Below, in pieces: positions 22,300 through 35,736 of a stretch of 63,204 nt of DNA (position 1 is its first letter; every line of letters starts with the position of its first letter). Under the pieces are notes generated by a model. That model worked only from the letters and a program-made list of their open reading frames with translations. It was not told the DNA's origin and made no database searches. Position numbers and translations under genes: made by a program. This stretch comes from Gnetum montanum (taxonomy: Eukaryota; Streptophyta; Gnetopsida; Gnetales; Gnetaceae): the NCBI GenBank assembly GCA_015680685.1, contig MNCI01037504.1, forward strand, positions 496,558 to 559,761, given 5' to 3'.

Positions 22300-23680
22300 A
22301 ATTTTGCTTGGTCTTATGATAATCTTAAAAATTTTAGATCAAATGTGATGACACATAAAATTCCTTTGATAAATGGTTGTAAGATAGTTAAACAAAAACA
22401 AAGGAAATTCAATCCATCATTTGAATTAGCTATGGAAGTTGAGATCAAGAAGTTATCACAAGCTAGAATATAACCAGTCCAATATTCGATATGGCTTACT
22501 AACCTTGTGCTAGTAAGAAAGAAGAATGGTGATATTAGACTTTGTATATATTTTAGGAATTTAAATGAAGCCTCAGAAAAAGATAAATACCAACTTCCTA
22601 GAATTGATGAAATGTTGATCAAAGTATCTTGTTGTCAAGTATATTCTTTCCTAGATGGTTTTTTTAGGCTATAATAAGATCATGATAGATAAGATTGACA
22701 AATGTGAAATGACATTTATCACTAAATGGGGAACTTTTTCTTACCAAAGAATGTCATTTGGATTGTTAAATGTTGGAGCTACTTTTCAAAGAGCAATAGA
22801 CTTAGCCTTTAAATGTTTAATAGGTGAGTTCGTTATGGTTTATTTGGATGATATCACTATCTTTTTTAAAAGGAAGGAAGATCATATTAGTCATCTTCAA
22901 AAATTTTTTGACAGATGTCATGAGTATGGTATTTCATTAAATCTTACGAAATGTATCTATGGAGTTAAATCTAGTAGTTCACTAGGCCATGTAATTTATC
23001 AAGAAGGAATTGCTATAGCTAACTCCCAAATTCAAGCAATACAGAATATTGAATATCATACAAGTAAAAAGTCTCTTAGATCTTTCTTTGGAAAGATAAA
23101 TTCCATTAAGAAATTTGTCCCTAGATTCATTGAAGTTACTAAACCTTTGATGCATATGCTAAAGAAGGATGTCCTAGTAGGGAAAACACTAGAATTAGAG
23201 AGAGCCTTAGTAGAAATTAAAAAGGCCATTCAAGAAGCTCCTTGGTAAATCCAAAATTGAAAGAAGACTTTTGGTTATATGCTTTTACTTCAAATGATTC
23301 AGTTATTGCTATTTTAACTCAAAAAGATGAAGGTCAAGATGAACTGATTGGATTCTTTAGGTATCAATTGAAAGGTTTAGAGCTAAATTATTTAGACTTA
23401 GAGAAACAGGCATTTGCGGTTATTAAGGCACTTCAACATTTCAAATATTACTTGGAAAGCTCATTAGTTCATACTATGCTAATAGAACTTGCAGTTAAAC
23501 AATTCTTAGCCCAAAATGAAATTATATTGAAAAGAGAAAAGTGGCTCATAAAGCTTCAAGGTTTCAAATTTTCATTAGAAATATGCAAAACCATTAAAGG
23601 AATGGGATTAGCCAAGTTAATGGCTAGAGATGAGGAAGGATGTGTGCTTAAGACTTGTGAGGGAAACTAGTATGATGAAA
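22300..23680 (+). pseudogene. Reverse transcriptase and linked RNase H of element D (broken)
   Basis: The RT begins near 22300 (NFAWSYDNLKNF) and continues through KIVKQKQRKFNPS, RKKNGDIRLCIYFRNLN and KYQLPRIDEML. At about 22668 a T-run length change shifts the frame, which resumes as GYNKIMIDK. From 22655 to 23248 the frame is open for 197 codons and includes WGTFSYQRMSFGL and the catalytic VYLDDITIF. The RT-linked RNase H follows at about 23190-23670 (FWLYAFTSNDSVIAILTQ; LEKQAFAVIKALQHFKYYL). The YLDD box is intact but the gene is not. Confidence 0.85.
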
Positions 23681-23739
23681 TTTTAGAATTCCTTGATACA
23701 TAAAAGGTTCCCAATAATCTAACTACAAGTTAGAAAAGA

Positions 23740-24850
23740 GCTTTCTTCAAGAGAGAAAATACATTTGTGGTTAAAGATGGGGTTTTATACAGAAAGGATT
23801 TCAAAGACATTTTGTTGGAATATGTTCACAATGATCAAATTGATCCTATCTTAGAATAATTCCATGATCATTCTAATTTTTACTATGAATCCCCTAAGTT
23901 TACCATGCAACATATACTTCGTTATGATTTTCATTGGCCTAGTATGTACAAAGATATTAGTTCAAAAATTCTAAGATGTTACAAATGCCAAATTCATGGA
24001 CCAAAGATCAAACAATCTATAGCTCTTTTAAAATCAGTAATTGTAAATAAACCATTTCAGTAATGGGGCTTAGATATCATTGGTACAATTACTCCTTCAT
24101 AAGTTTATTCTCACAACTACTAATTACTTTACCAAATGGTCCAAAGAAAAGGCTCTAAGAAAAAGTTTAGCATTAGATGTGATTCAGTTCTTGGAAGATC
24201 AGATTTTAAGTTGTTTCAGTCTACTAGAAGTATTGGTATCCAACAATGGACCAGCTTTTTAATCTGAAGAGTTTATAACATGGGCATTGGAAAAATCCAT
24301 CTTTCTATTTTCTTCTTCAAATTATTATTGTCAAGGAAATGACTTAGCTGAATCTACAAATAAAAATCTTATTTCCTACATTAAGAAGTTAATGGATCAA
24401 ATCTAGGAAATTAGATTGATTATTTACACTCTACATTATGGATTGATCATATCAGCTTTAAGAAGGCTATTACAACATTAGCTTATAACTTGGTCTATGA
24501 TCTACCTACAAGAACTACAAACAAGATTATAAGTTCAGCCTAAGATTTTGTGCAAAAGTATAGTGATCAAACTAATAAACATAAAAGTTTCATGACTTTG
24601 CTCATCAAAAGAGAAGCTGAAATGGATAGAGCTAAAGCTAATTTATTAAAGAATTCTTCTAAAGCCAAAAGGTGGTTCGATAGAAAGGTTCTAAAAAGGA
24701 CTTTTAAAGTTGGTGATCTTATACCATTATGGAATATGAAGAAGCCAAATAAGTTTTTGACAATATGGACTAGTCCATTTTAGATCAAAAAACAATTATC
24801 AAAGAACACTTACAAATTATTGACACTAGAGGGAATAGAGTTGTAATTTC
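23740..24850 (+). pseudogene. Integrase of element D (broken)
   Basis: The zinc-binding region is seen as FHWPSMYKDISSKILRCYKC near 23930-23990. The catalytic core reads WGLDIIGTI (about 24066), FTKWSKEKAL, SNNGPAF (second catalytic Asp changed to Asn, about 24240) and NDLAESTNKNLISYIKKL (the Glu). A C-terminal segment KRTFKVGDLIPLWNM lies at about 24690-24740. Stops at several positions. The D to N change would abolish catalysis. Confidence 0.8.
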
Positions 24851-25287
24851 CATATAATGTTTTGCATATAAAACATTATTTTGGACAACTACCTACAACT
24901 TAAATCTATATTTATAAATTAATATATGTATATAATATAGTAATATATATATGTAAGTAACTATAATAATATTTTGTATACATAGTAGTAAGTAGTAAAG
25001 CTTTATATAGAAATTTTAATATGTATATGTTTAGTAGTAGTATATATATATACTTATATAATATTTAACCATAACATACATGTCCCATATGTATGCTTAG
25101 ATAAGTCTATATAATATTATTACAACATGTATACATTAGAGTATTAGTTTTAAAATACTTAATTTAAAGTTTTAGTTTAATTATTAAACTTATATAATCC
25201 CTAGTAATTATTACTTGTGATGAGTGTAAGGGGGAGTGATGGTTAGATAACTACATAGTGGTGAATTAATCTCAACAACCAAATGGT

Positions 25288-25288
25288 N
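25288..25288. other. Single ambiguous base (N) in 3' interior of element D
   Basis: AAATGGTNGATGAG; no flanking duplication is visible here, unlike at 38155 and 45038. Confidence 0.8.
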
Positions 25289-25824
25289 GATGAGTTTAGA
25301 TTTCTCATTGGTGGACTTTCTATACATTCCAATGTTTGGGGTAGCTTCCATGAATGTACCTTCCAAGCTAAATATCAAAAAGAGTCTAGTAAAGATGATT
25401 ATTGGGAAGAGGCTTCATGTCCTAAGACATAGAAGCAACTAGTTGGGAAGAACCTCAAAATTAAGCAACTTAAGAGTTGGATAAAAAAGAGACAAAGATA
25501 GTTGTTGAAGACAAAGGTGAAGACCAAGTTGAGGCTCCAACTAGGTAAGAAGAGGAAAGAAGGGGATTCATCATGACTAAGATTACATATGAAAGGGTTC
25601 ATGATATGAGAATCCCTAAGAACATTACCTTAACTATTCTCTTCCCACCTACAAAATAGTTATATGAAATTGTGTTTGTATAGCTTCCTAAGTTTTATTA
25701 GGAATGAGGTTTTTATTTCATCAAACCTTAAATTTGATAAATTTTTTTCTCAAAAAAGATTTCTGATTCTATGTAAAAAAAAAAAAAGTTTCTAATAAAG
25801 TTTATGTTTCTTAGCTAAAGTATA

Positions 25825-25841
25825 AAAAAGGGGATATGAAA
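25825..25841 (+). other. Polypurine tract of element D
   Basis: AAAAAAGGGGATATGAAA immediately precedes the 3' LTR start TGTTGATAC. Confidence 0.7.
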
Positions 25842-28766
25842 TGTTGATACATTTAAGCCATCTTATGAAGCAAAATTTGTGAATTAATGTTTAGGTTTTA
25901 TTAAAATCAAAATGTTATTGGTAAATGCAAGATAGCATACAAATAGAAAAAAGGCAAAAGTTCATTGGAGTTTGGTTTGCCTTCTCTTTAAAATGGAAGT
26001 ATATTCACATGTCAATGAATAATCAGGGTGTCTATTTTCACAATTGCAAAGCTTGGTTTCAATGTTAATTTCTCATTATCATGAGTTAAAGTTTTTTGAA
26101 GGAGAAGAACAGTAATATTATAGTTGCTCATTCAAGTCAAACGGCTAAGTAGTAAATAGCATAGGTACGTGTAATTATTCACCTTGTTTGAAGTTTTGAA
26201 AGATGGACATATCTCTTGGAAGTTGAAATATGGTGAATTAAGGAGATACTCTAGAACCAACCAGTTATAGGGAATAAGTAGTATGAGAAATAAGAAATAT
26301 TTTGCAAAGTTACTAAACATGGAGTGCTGTTGAATTTTCCAAAATGTCATTATCTACACAAGAGGCCAATTATACAATGTCCACTATGCAAGTGTTAGCA
26401 ATTTAATAGTAGGAGAGTGCAAGGGTTAACAAAATTTTTCTAGATTCACAAATATTTGTAAAAACCATGAGAGCATCATCTGGGATTTCAAAACAAACAA
26501 AAAAAAATCTCAGGCTATTACCAAAAATCACACCTTGGAGAAAGTGTAAGATGGGTATTGGTGGAATGATGAAATCATATGTTACCAAATCATTTCAAAT
26601 GAACGATATCAAGATTGGGAAAATATGAAACCCTAAGGAATATTTCTTGTTTAGAAGAATTAATAGCACCCATTAGAAGTAGAAGAAATAAACAATGAAT
26701 ATTTAAACATTAACAAAATTTTAAAGCCGAGACTCAAGTGTAGGGCACTATGAATGCATAAATGAGCTACAACACTTAGATAGTGCTTATCCTAAGACAA
26801 TGTTAGGGTTGGAAGAAAACAACATCAAACCCTACAATAGAGGCAAAGCTAAAACATCCAAATTGTAATAATGAAGAAATGCACGATCTCTCTTGGCTAG
26901 ATCAGGCCAAAACTAAACAATGATGCCTATGTCTTAGGCCAAGCCATTACTAGTTATAAGTAGCATAGCGATAACAAAGAAAATGGTGTAGTTGCAAGCT
27001 CCACCAATAAAGGGCTAGAAGACATCTGTGTTTTCTGGAAGGAAAAGACATCAAGGTTGAATTAGGGTGTAGTAGATGACAGGTTTTCCTCCTAATGTGG
27101 AAAGATTGTGATGTAATGCGTGGTGTCAAGGCCATGGGAAATAAACATACATTGCAATGTTTACACAGTTTACACAAACATGTTGATGAAAGTAGCAACA
27201 AAGCTATGAAGCATTAATAATAATTTTAATATATATATTGTAGTATTTTAAAAGTTGGGTAAGGCTTATGGCTTAAAAAAGAAAAGGTTTATGAACACTT
27301 GGTAAATCTAATTTTATCTTGAATTTCCATAGGAAATTATGATTAATTCTTCTTGATATTCATAGTCTCTTGTGAGACACTTATCAAATTTGGCATATAT
27401 TTCCTCAAATTGTTGTAACTTCCTATGGTGATCTCCATGATATTTCTTACCAAGGAAACACTTAGAAATCATAGCTTAAATTTCTAATAACTTCTTATGG
27501 AAGTTATAACTTGTAAGGTAGTTATAAATTAATATTTCTTGATATTTGTAATACCCCTAACTCTTCATGATTATTGTAACTTCCCTAAGTTCACTATAAA
27601 AGGGCCTTCAAGGAGGAAAAAATCAAGGGTGGGGTGTGTGGGGTGGTGTGGGGAGGAAATGGGTGAAGCAACTTTGAAGAATATTAAAGATTACTTATAA
27701 CATGGCTTGCTAAAGACATCAATTCAGCTGCTTTGTTTTAATCATCAGAGTTCATTCCTTCCCACTTTGTTTTGGTTACTTAGCTAATGGTTTAGATAGT
27801 ATTGTGCTTGGCATTTAATTTTGGGACTTTTCCTAGGTTTCTTTTATAGCTTTGTTTTTTGCGCAATATTATATTCCTATTAAGGTTTTTCATAGAAGAG
27901 CTTATGTTGTTGAAAAGCCTCAAGAGCATTTTACTAGTAATGTCTTAACAAAATTGCCTATTTTTAGCATTGATAATCTAGGAAAATCTTTCGTAGTTTG
28001 AGATAATTGAAATAGCTTCATTGTTTGAAAGTGTATTGCCTTGGTATTTCAACCCTAAAATTGTCAGATTTTTTGAAGGCTCTATTAAATGCAATCTTTG
28101 GAAACTATTAACTAGCCAAAGTAGAGGCTCATACTTTGTCATCTATGTAGTAATTTTGGGTAGTATAATAAGATTGTCTTTATGAAATTGCTTATTAAGC
28201 TCAGAGGGTTTGGAAAATTTGTAGTTAGATTGAATTGGAATAGCTTTATTGTGAAATTTTTCCTCATGTCAATTTATCTTACTTAAATATTTGAGATTTC
28301 AAACAAATCTGCTTTCTTTTCTTTCTTCTATGTCCATCAAATCTTGCTCTATTTCTATTTTTCTTGTGGAATTTTCTCCATGGGGGAAATTAGGAGTAGA
28401 TTGGTAGAATTATGCTCAAATGTTTTTGCAAAAATTTATTTGTTACAAGTAATGTACCATAGGGACTGTATAGACTAAGTGATTGAACAAAATAGGAATC
28501 TTCAACAACTCACAGTATTTGACAAAGTTAGTCGAATCTCTTTTAAAATAGTTGATTATAGTTTTAGACACAACCCAACCATTTCAATATTTACAATAGC
28601 AAACACATACTCACGAGTTTATTTGGAGGTATCTGAGGCTTGGTGTTGCCAAAGACCAACAAGCGCCTAAACCCTATTTGAAGAACACCTTTATTTCCTA
28701 TGATCCCAAGCATGAGACTTGGAGGCCAACGCACGTTGGGAGCTCAGTCCCAAACAATCACCAACA
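25842..28766 (+). repeat. 3' LTR of element D
   Basis: 2925 bp, starting TGTTGATAC and ending ATCACCAACA, so the ends form TGTTG/CAACA. The 5-bp duplication AAAAT follows at 28767. Its last part (28600-28766) is the segment that recurs, inverted, at 63052-63204. Confidence 0.9.
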
Positions 28767-28771
28767 AAAAT

Positions 28772-31157
28772 AATAAAGGAAACACATATAGATCCACTAG
28801 AAAAACACCTTCTAGTCCATTTGAATATATGTCTCCAAATGATCAAAACTTGATTATCATCAATGTTAAATGTGCTAACAAGAAAAAAAATTAAATTGAT
28901 AAAGATGATAAAAGGAAAACTTATAATGTATAACCAAGGGAATGTATGGTCCATTTTTCAAATGCTCGCCCATAAGTTTAGTTAAGGGGAAGGTGCCCCA
29001 TCTTGAATCAACAACTAATAAGTGCATTTTCACTTTTTACCTTACAATTTTTTATCATTTTTCTATTTCTTAGAAAAAATTTCAATTCTTAATATAATTT
29101 CCATTTCTTATTATTTTTATTTTCTTTATAATTTTCCCTATTCTTTAGTCACTTTCTTTATGTATTATGGATTTCTACTATATTTTTGTTAATAATGATA
29201 TTGTCAGTCATGATACAAAAGTGGATGCCATGTATTGGATGTTTGTCCTATGCTATCAAGATGACTAGGCACATAATTTTGTAAAGTAGTGAGACTACAT
29301 CATCCATCCCTCCAGTTCTATAAATAATAGGTCTTTATGATGAAAGCAGTATGGTTCTTCTCACACAAAACTAAAATTAACTACTAATCATTATGACTTG
29401 AAAAATAGGGAAACACCAAGTGGGAATGGTATAGGGTGTGACCTCAAGGGGATTTGTTGGGTTCTCTTCTTGACTTCCTTCTTAGGGCCTATGAATCATA
29501 GAATGTATCATCACTTCTATTGTTGACTAATAAAAAAGAAGCATGTCTTTGCATTGTGTGATTTCCATGATAAAAAACAAAGAAACAAAGAAAAAATAAC
29601 AAACATAGGAATTCAACACACATCCCTTAGATACAATAATGGGCTAGAAGTACTAGTTATTGGGTTGGAAAGACATGTTACCCATTTTTGAAGACACCTC
29701 TCTAACTAAGATCCTCTTTATCTTCCTTCTTTTCTTTTCTTTTCTTTTTGAAGTGATGCTTGTTCTCTATGGTTGTTATGGGCTTATGATGGTAGGAAAG
29801 AAGGGGCACATCAATGCGAGGCCTCTGTTAATGGTATGGACTTGGTTTGAAACTTGGAAAAATAGGTATGCTAGTCATCTTAATAACAATTGATATAAGA
29901 ACTTGGACATGATTAGGTACCTCACCTCTCTACAATCCCTTCTCATTCCATTATTCACCTCACTATTGCATGCAATTATGAGCCGAGTGGTTTGGTATAG
30001 TATGGTGCAGGATCCTAACCAAGTGGTTTTGTGTTGTTTAGAACAAATGTATGATCTACATTTAACTTCTAAGGTGCCCAAGGGACATCTATAGACATGG
30101 TTATGTGAGGGCATTATGGTAGGAGCCTACTTTTGGGAGAACCCACTTGCATGACTTTTGTTAATCATGGATTTGAACTAAAACATCACATCTTCCTAGA
30201 CATAATGGAAAACTTCCCAAACTTTATGCATGATTTTAAGACTACTTATCATTAATTTCAATTTATTTTTACTACTTTCTATTGAACTATCCTCCAAATT
30301 CAATATTTCTTGATCATCTTGTGCACATGACCTCTGGTCTTAGTTGTTAAAAAACTTGAGAGCTTTTGGAGTTGAGCTCATTTCTTGTGGGGGATGGGGG
30401 GCCATGGTGCGAGGTTGTGGGGCTAAGAATTTAATCTTTGAAATTTTTCTAACACCTTATTTTTGAACATGATGGTAACTAATAGTAAAATTAATCAAAA
30501 TGACTTGAACACCTTGATGATTTTAGTTATCTCATAGCCTTGGAAACATTATTTTTTAATTACCTTATCTTAAATGCTAAAATTTGTTTGAATTTTGATC
30601 CAAGGGATTCAAAAAGGGTTAATTATTATGGAAAAATTAGCAAAAACTAACATTGATCCTTTGGTGATTGTAGGTAATGCTAAAAGAAATGCCTAAGGTT
30701 GAAGGTCTGTTACAAGTCAAGGAAAAGAAGCCATGAGGATAGGGGAGGTATGCCCATTATAAATAGTAGCATATATAATGATTAAAGCTTCAACTTCACA
30801 TGTTTGTTGAAATCATGGGGCAATGAGGAGAAATCTTAGTCCATCCTTAAAAAATGTTATGCATAAAAGAGAAGCATCAACATAACAATCAAGGTTGGAA
30901 AATCTATCATCACTAGCAATAATAAGAATATTCATCTTTGGTGAATTTTTAAAGACCTCTAAATTTTTGTAAAATTTAATGTCTATCTAGTATTTTTATC
31001 ATTTTGTAATACATCCACTTGAATAAAACTTTGTAATGTGGCACGTTAATTTTCTAATGGTAGCCAATCTAGTCTTAGTCATCCTACAATTTTTGTAATG
31101 GAACTTTGTCCATCTATATATAAATTGAGGATGAATTTTTAGTCAACTGTCAAAGTA
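28772..31157 (+). other. 3' interior of element F, after the D insertion
   Basis: No pol domain and no ORF2 is readable. About 29650-30170 matches the family's conserved noncoding block, with the motif CCTACTTTTGGGAGAACC at 30126. A TATAAATA at 30758-30765 lies where A and B carry the internal promoter cassette, but only about 390 bp separate it from the 3' LTR. F therefore seems to have lost ORF2. The purine tract is decayed (CAACTGTCAAAGTA). Confidence 0.6.
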
Positions 31158-32167
31158 TGATGAGATAAGATCTAATATGTTAGGTAGCTAAGTCATTGGA
31201 ACATGATGAATGATCATTTTATCAATTGTATTAGTCAGTTGAAATATCATAGATGCTACATTGCATTTATGTTGTAGCATCCCTGTTGATGTGTCTTGGT
31301 TGGCTACTACATCATAGATGCTACATCACATCTACTATATTGTAGATGCAATATTGCATCCACTATAACTTAGCTGCATTAACACATCCTCGTTAATGCA
31401 TCCCCATTGATGTAATTCTTGTATTTTTCGATAAATATGCAAGAACCTACCATGTACATGGCACCAATTAGTCAATAGTGTAGCCAAATTCTTATAGTTT
31501 TATTTCATAATCTTAGCAAATGGTCTGTGAGTACCCACAACATGGATTTAAGTTAACTATATTGTGTCTTATTCAAGTGGTATTGTACCTAGACACATTC
31601 CATGAATGATAATAAGATCAAGATTGATTCATATTCATTGTAGCACTTTGACTTAAAATAGATTATATTTCCATCTACTTAGTTAATATTTATATTTTCA
31701 TGCAAATTAATCAATTGGAAAAATGAGTGTAATTAATTTTGAGCATAAACATGTATTTTCTCAGTAATCCTAGTAGCATTATTACTTAGTTCACCTAGTA
31801 GCATAACACTTAGTAATGCAAGTAGTGAATACATGAGTTTAGGACATGTACAACAAGCTAGAAATGAAAACTCATCATCCTTAGGATAGTTTAGGATTTA
31901 ATTTTAATTTTAATTAGATTAAATAATTAATTTCTTTGTTATTGATTAATTTAGTTCAAGACCCAACAACATCATAATAATATGTCTTGCTTTGGTCTAA
32001 ACCATACGTAACAAAGCTACCACTAGTCCAAGTGGGAGGAAAGTGACCTATGATCAATGCTTAACAATCTAGATACGACACTAGTTTCATCCATGGAATT
32101 CAACTAAATATCACATGAACACTTGTGATTCATATGGTTGGGTGTATGGGATACTCGTTGCTCATCA
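31158..32167 (+). repeat. 3' LTR of element F
   Basis: 1010 bp, starting TGATGAGATAAGATC and ending CGTTGCTCATCA, a close partner of 12940-13946. U3 has the same GATGCTACATC-type palindrome array at 31240-31400. Confidence 0.85.
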
Positions 32168-34686
32168 CCACCTAATCTCCACATAATTCATCTAACACCA
32201 CATAACCTCCACCTAATCTTCTCATCAAGATGTAATTTAAAACCACATTAGTGGCCAATGATACTCCATTCTTAAGCCAAGTAACAAAACCATGGCTCAA
32301 CCATCTATACTCCAAAAGCTAGATAAGGAGAGAGTTAAGAGATTAGAGAACTCCCCAAGAGGTAGAGTGTGCTCTTAAGCACCTCCACCTCTAATCATGA
32401 TACTATATGAAAAAATGTGAGAAAATCCTCTATCATTTGGAAGAGCTAAGAGTGGTTTAAGCACCTTCTTATCATGTTAGTAGAGTTTTAAAGTTGAGAG
32501 TGTTCATAAAGCACCTCCTCATAAGGCAATTTATCATATCCCAAAAATTTAACTTAATTAATCCATGATTACAAATTATCAATTAGGCATTTGACTACAT
32601 AATACTTACAACTTAAACCAAAACAATTAAAGTAAGAATTATAATTTAACCAAAAGTGCATGGTGAAAATAGAATTTCACATTGAAGTACTTAAACAATA
32701 AATCCATAAACATAAACCATAATTGGTTTTCATAATTAATTCTAATAAATGTAATATCCATCAGTACATCATCTTAATACATCAAATCTCATCACATAAT
32801 AAATATCAAAAAACATAATGGATAGCTTCAAAGATCTAATCCATTACCATCAAGCTCCTAGCTCTTACCACCTAAATCTACATCTACACATGCAGAAACG
32901 GTCAAAACCATTCTAGTGAAGCCAATGACCTTAGTGCATCTAAAACCAATTGATGGATGGGGCACATGCTACACAAGAGGTCATCTCAAGAGCTATGATA
33001 TTAGATATTGTTATCATCAACATCATGCACAAGTGGGGCCTCATTCTACACATTCACTCTAGTTTAGAAGCTATGCATAAGTGAAATTAAAGGAATTATC
33101 TTTGGTATGGTAGTTAACTCTTGCTCATTGCCAAAATTTTTTAACATAGCTTTTTCCATTCCATCCTATTTTTACTTGAAAATTGTAAAATAGATGAATA
33201 CACAAGAACAAATAGAAATATTATAGGTAAAAAAATAGGAAGAAGTGAAACATATTCATGATAAAACTTCGATTAAATCTTAAATTATGTTTTGTGGTTC
33301 ACTTATTGTTTTGTGTAGTTAGTACTGTGGAAGAAAAAAAAAGAATTGGAAAAAAAGCTCTGAGAAAAATAAAGTGAATATGTGACTTCTGTGGTTTTTT
33401 CGCTTTGACATTATATTAGATTGGCAAGAAAAAACATTCATTTTGGATTTGTAAGGTAAGATGATAATTTGTTATTTGTAAGCTTTATGACAAATAAAAT
33501 AGAGACTTGTTGCACTACTACTTTCCTTTCTCTTTCGATTTATTTTGAAAATTTCCTATAAAGCTATTTCCATTGTTAATTTCATTTAATGCAATCATCT
33601 TTTTGGTATGGATCCCATTGATATAAGCCAAGAAGTAAAGAGCAACATATCATAATGTACAAGAAAATAATGCTATAAAAGTAAACTTCATGGACATTGA
33701 TTCAAATAATTTTTAGGAGTATATGGGTAGTTATTTTAGAAGGAAAATTAAAAATACTAGTGTATTATCTTGGAATACACATTCATACTAAAACTCATGA
33801 TTTGTGAACTAAGGCCTCAATGATGGCATTGAGGTAGAATAACATAGTTCTTCTTGCATGTGCCGAGCTTTTTAGAGTTTCCTTTAGTTCTAGAATTAAA
33901 AGAAGTTGGTAACCTAGATTGGCCGATTTGATTTACAAAATTGCTTTAGATATTAGCAAGATTGGTTGTTAGGGCAAGTCTAGCCTCTAAGGAAGAATGC
34001 ATATTGCGAGCATGCTAGGAAATGAAATTATTTGATCAGAAAAGAGGAACCTATGGATTTAGAAGCTAGAATGGATTTTTATTTTATATTTTATTTTAAA
34101 ATAAATTTTGGTTGTAAAGAAATGAATAGCTTATAACTAGGGAACTTTACAACACAATAGAGTAGGGTTACCCTCACCCTACTTGCTTGTGCATTTTTTA
34201 CAATAAGAGTATATATTCATGCCTATTGTGGCTACGTAGTTTGATATAAAGGTATGATATGTACTACTTTGCTATAAATGGTCAAGAATATGTTGTGTTT
34301 CTAAAAATGACAACACCATAGTGCAAATGGAGATGCAACATTCTATGAAAAATGGCAATAATTGAGATACAAACCCTAGGTTGGATGACTTTACCTTCAA
34401 CCTGCAACTTGATGGCTAACATGATTCCTTCATTTCTAGTAAAAGCTACTTCAACCATCATAGTAATATCCACTATAACACTAATTCTCTGATTGCTTGT
34501 TTTTTTGAAATTAATCATTTTTTCTTGCCTAGATTTCAATTCAATTCCTCTAGAAAGCTCTTCTTCATGTATGAACTATAAAAATAGGCCACTAGCATTA
34601 TGAAGCTAAAAAATACTAGTCCAATGTCTTTTAACATGCACTTACACAACCAAATTGGTAGGCCAGTGCTAGTTTTTTACTATTAA
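32168..34686. other. Gene-free stretch between elements F and G
   Basis: The first 70 bp repeat CCACCTAATCTCC-like phrases. The rest is AT-rich with short open frames only (the longest, 85 codons on the minus strand at 34282-34539, shows no family features). Nothing was identified. Confidence 0.5.
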
Positions 34687-35736
34687 GGATTAAGAACTTA
34701 GGAGGGTTGAATAAGTTCCTCAAATTAAGAACACACCAACCACAAAAACTACACAAAAGTTTACGTGGTTCCCCAACTTGGGTAGTCCACACTCGGAGGG
34801 TAGATTCCTTACACACCTCTAGATTTTGTTCCTTCAAAAAATGGTTTGAAGGGCACTTTGCCCTATATAAGCTCTAAGCTCCACACTAGAGTGTTTTGCC
34901 ACTACAAAACCATTCAACCCCGCAAGGTCCCAACAAGCTTAGAATGTGGCTTCAAGGATCTCACAAACTTTACAGAATTGAGCTCTACTCCAAAGTGTTT
35001 TAATGCTACAAAATCACTCAATCCCACAGGATTACAACAAGCTCAATATGGATGCCTTCTTGTAAGAAGCACATCAACCTTGCAGGGCTACAAGAGAGAG
35101 AAAAAAACATAAGGAAAGAATGTAACTAAATTTACAAGTCCTTGTAGTTGAATCTCAACCCACCATACAACCAAGCGAATGATGATACAATGAAGAACAA
35201 GAATACAATAGCATAGAATAGACAATGATTAATCTTTTGTGAATAGTACTTACATAATTCCCAAGATCTTGGTATCTTCTTATAGCCTCAAAGTTTCCAA
35301 AAACTCCTCAAAATTCATGCAACAGCTACTAAAAATTAGTGTAGACTTTTTCTTCAAACTTGGGACATTTACCTGAGATTGGCCTTAATTCAGGATAGAC
35401 ATCTCACTGGTAAATGGAACACCTGTAGGGAGACATCTATTATTTTTAGGAGATGTCTTCTCAACTTTTGGATTCTATCTTCTAAGGCTTTTCTCATCAA
35501 TTTTCCTTCTTACTAGTCCTTGGAGCATCCTCATTTAATTTGTAGCCATTATTTTCATCCTTACTCTCATCTTGTCCATGTAGTCTTCACATTATCATCT
35601 CGTTGTAGATCTAGTTTCCTTGAGTTCTTAGGTCTTGTTGTGAAGTTCTTCTTCATGCCCTACAAACACATTATCCACAATAAACATTCTATGTTCTCCA
35701 TTTTCCTTAAGGTTTTAACATACCAAAAGGTGAACA
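34687..35736 (-). repeat. 3' LTR of element G
   Basis: It matches 47678-48755 throughout, for example ACACCAACCACAAAAA, CCAACTTGGGTAGTCCACAC and AACATTCTATGTTCTCCAT. On the minus strand it starts TGTTCACCTTTTGG. Confidence 0.8.

Larger units (their letters stand above)
16645..28766 (+). mobile_element. Element D: Tat-like Ty3/gypsy retrotransposon with long LTRs, nested in F
   Basis: Long LTRs (16645-19320 and 25842-28766) start TGTTGATACATTTAAGCC and end CCAA(T/C)A. The perfect 5-bp target duplication AAAAT lies at 16640-16644 and 28767-28771, which proves insertion into F. The interior runs gag, protease, plant-type RNase H, reverse transcriptase, RT-linked RNase H, integrase, purine tract. 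The extra RNase H suggests the Tat lineage; its position before RT is discussed under findings. All genes carry stops. The presence of integrase and of flanking LTRs excludes a caulimovirus-type integrated virus. Confidence 0.9.
12940..32167 (+). mobile_element. Element F: Athila-like LTR retrotransposon without pol, split by element D
   Basis: LTRs at 12940-13946 and 31158-32167 both start TGATGAGA and end CTCATCA. The flanks CCACT (12935-12939) and CCACC (32168-32172) look like a target duplication with one change. A tRNA-Asp-type primer site follows the 5' LTR. The interior is gag (to about 16550), element D, then the family's conserved noncoding block and a short 3' region. Without D the element is about 7.1 kb. 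No PR, RT, RNase H or INT of its own is visible, and the ORF2 seen in A and B is absent. F is the most decayed member of the family. Confidence 0.85.

Noticed and set aside
16645-28766. Element D as an integrated caulimovirus-like pararetrovirus
   Set aside because: It has long LTRs, a target duplication and an integrase, and no movement-protein motif.
34282-34539. 85-codon minus-strand ORF between F and G
   Set aside because: No recognisable motif, no neighbour context, and frequent chance ORFs of this length.
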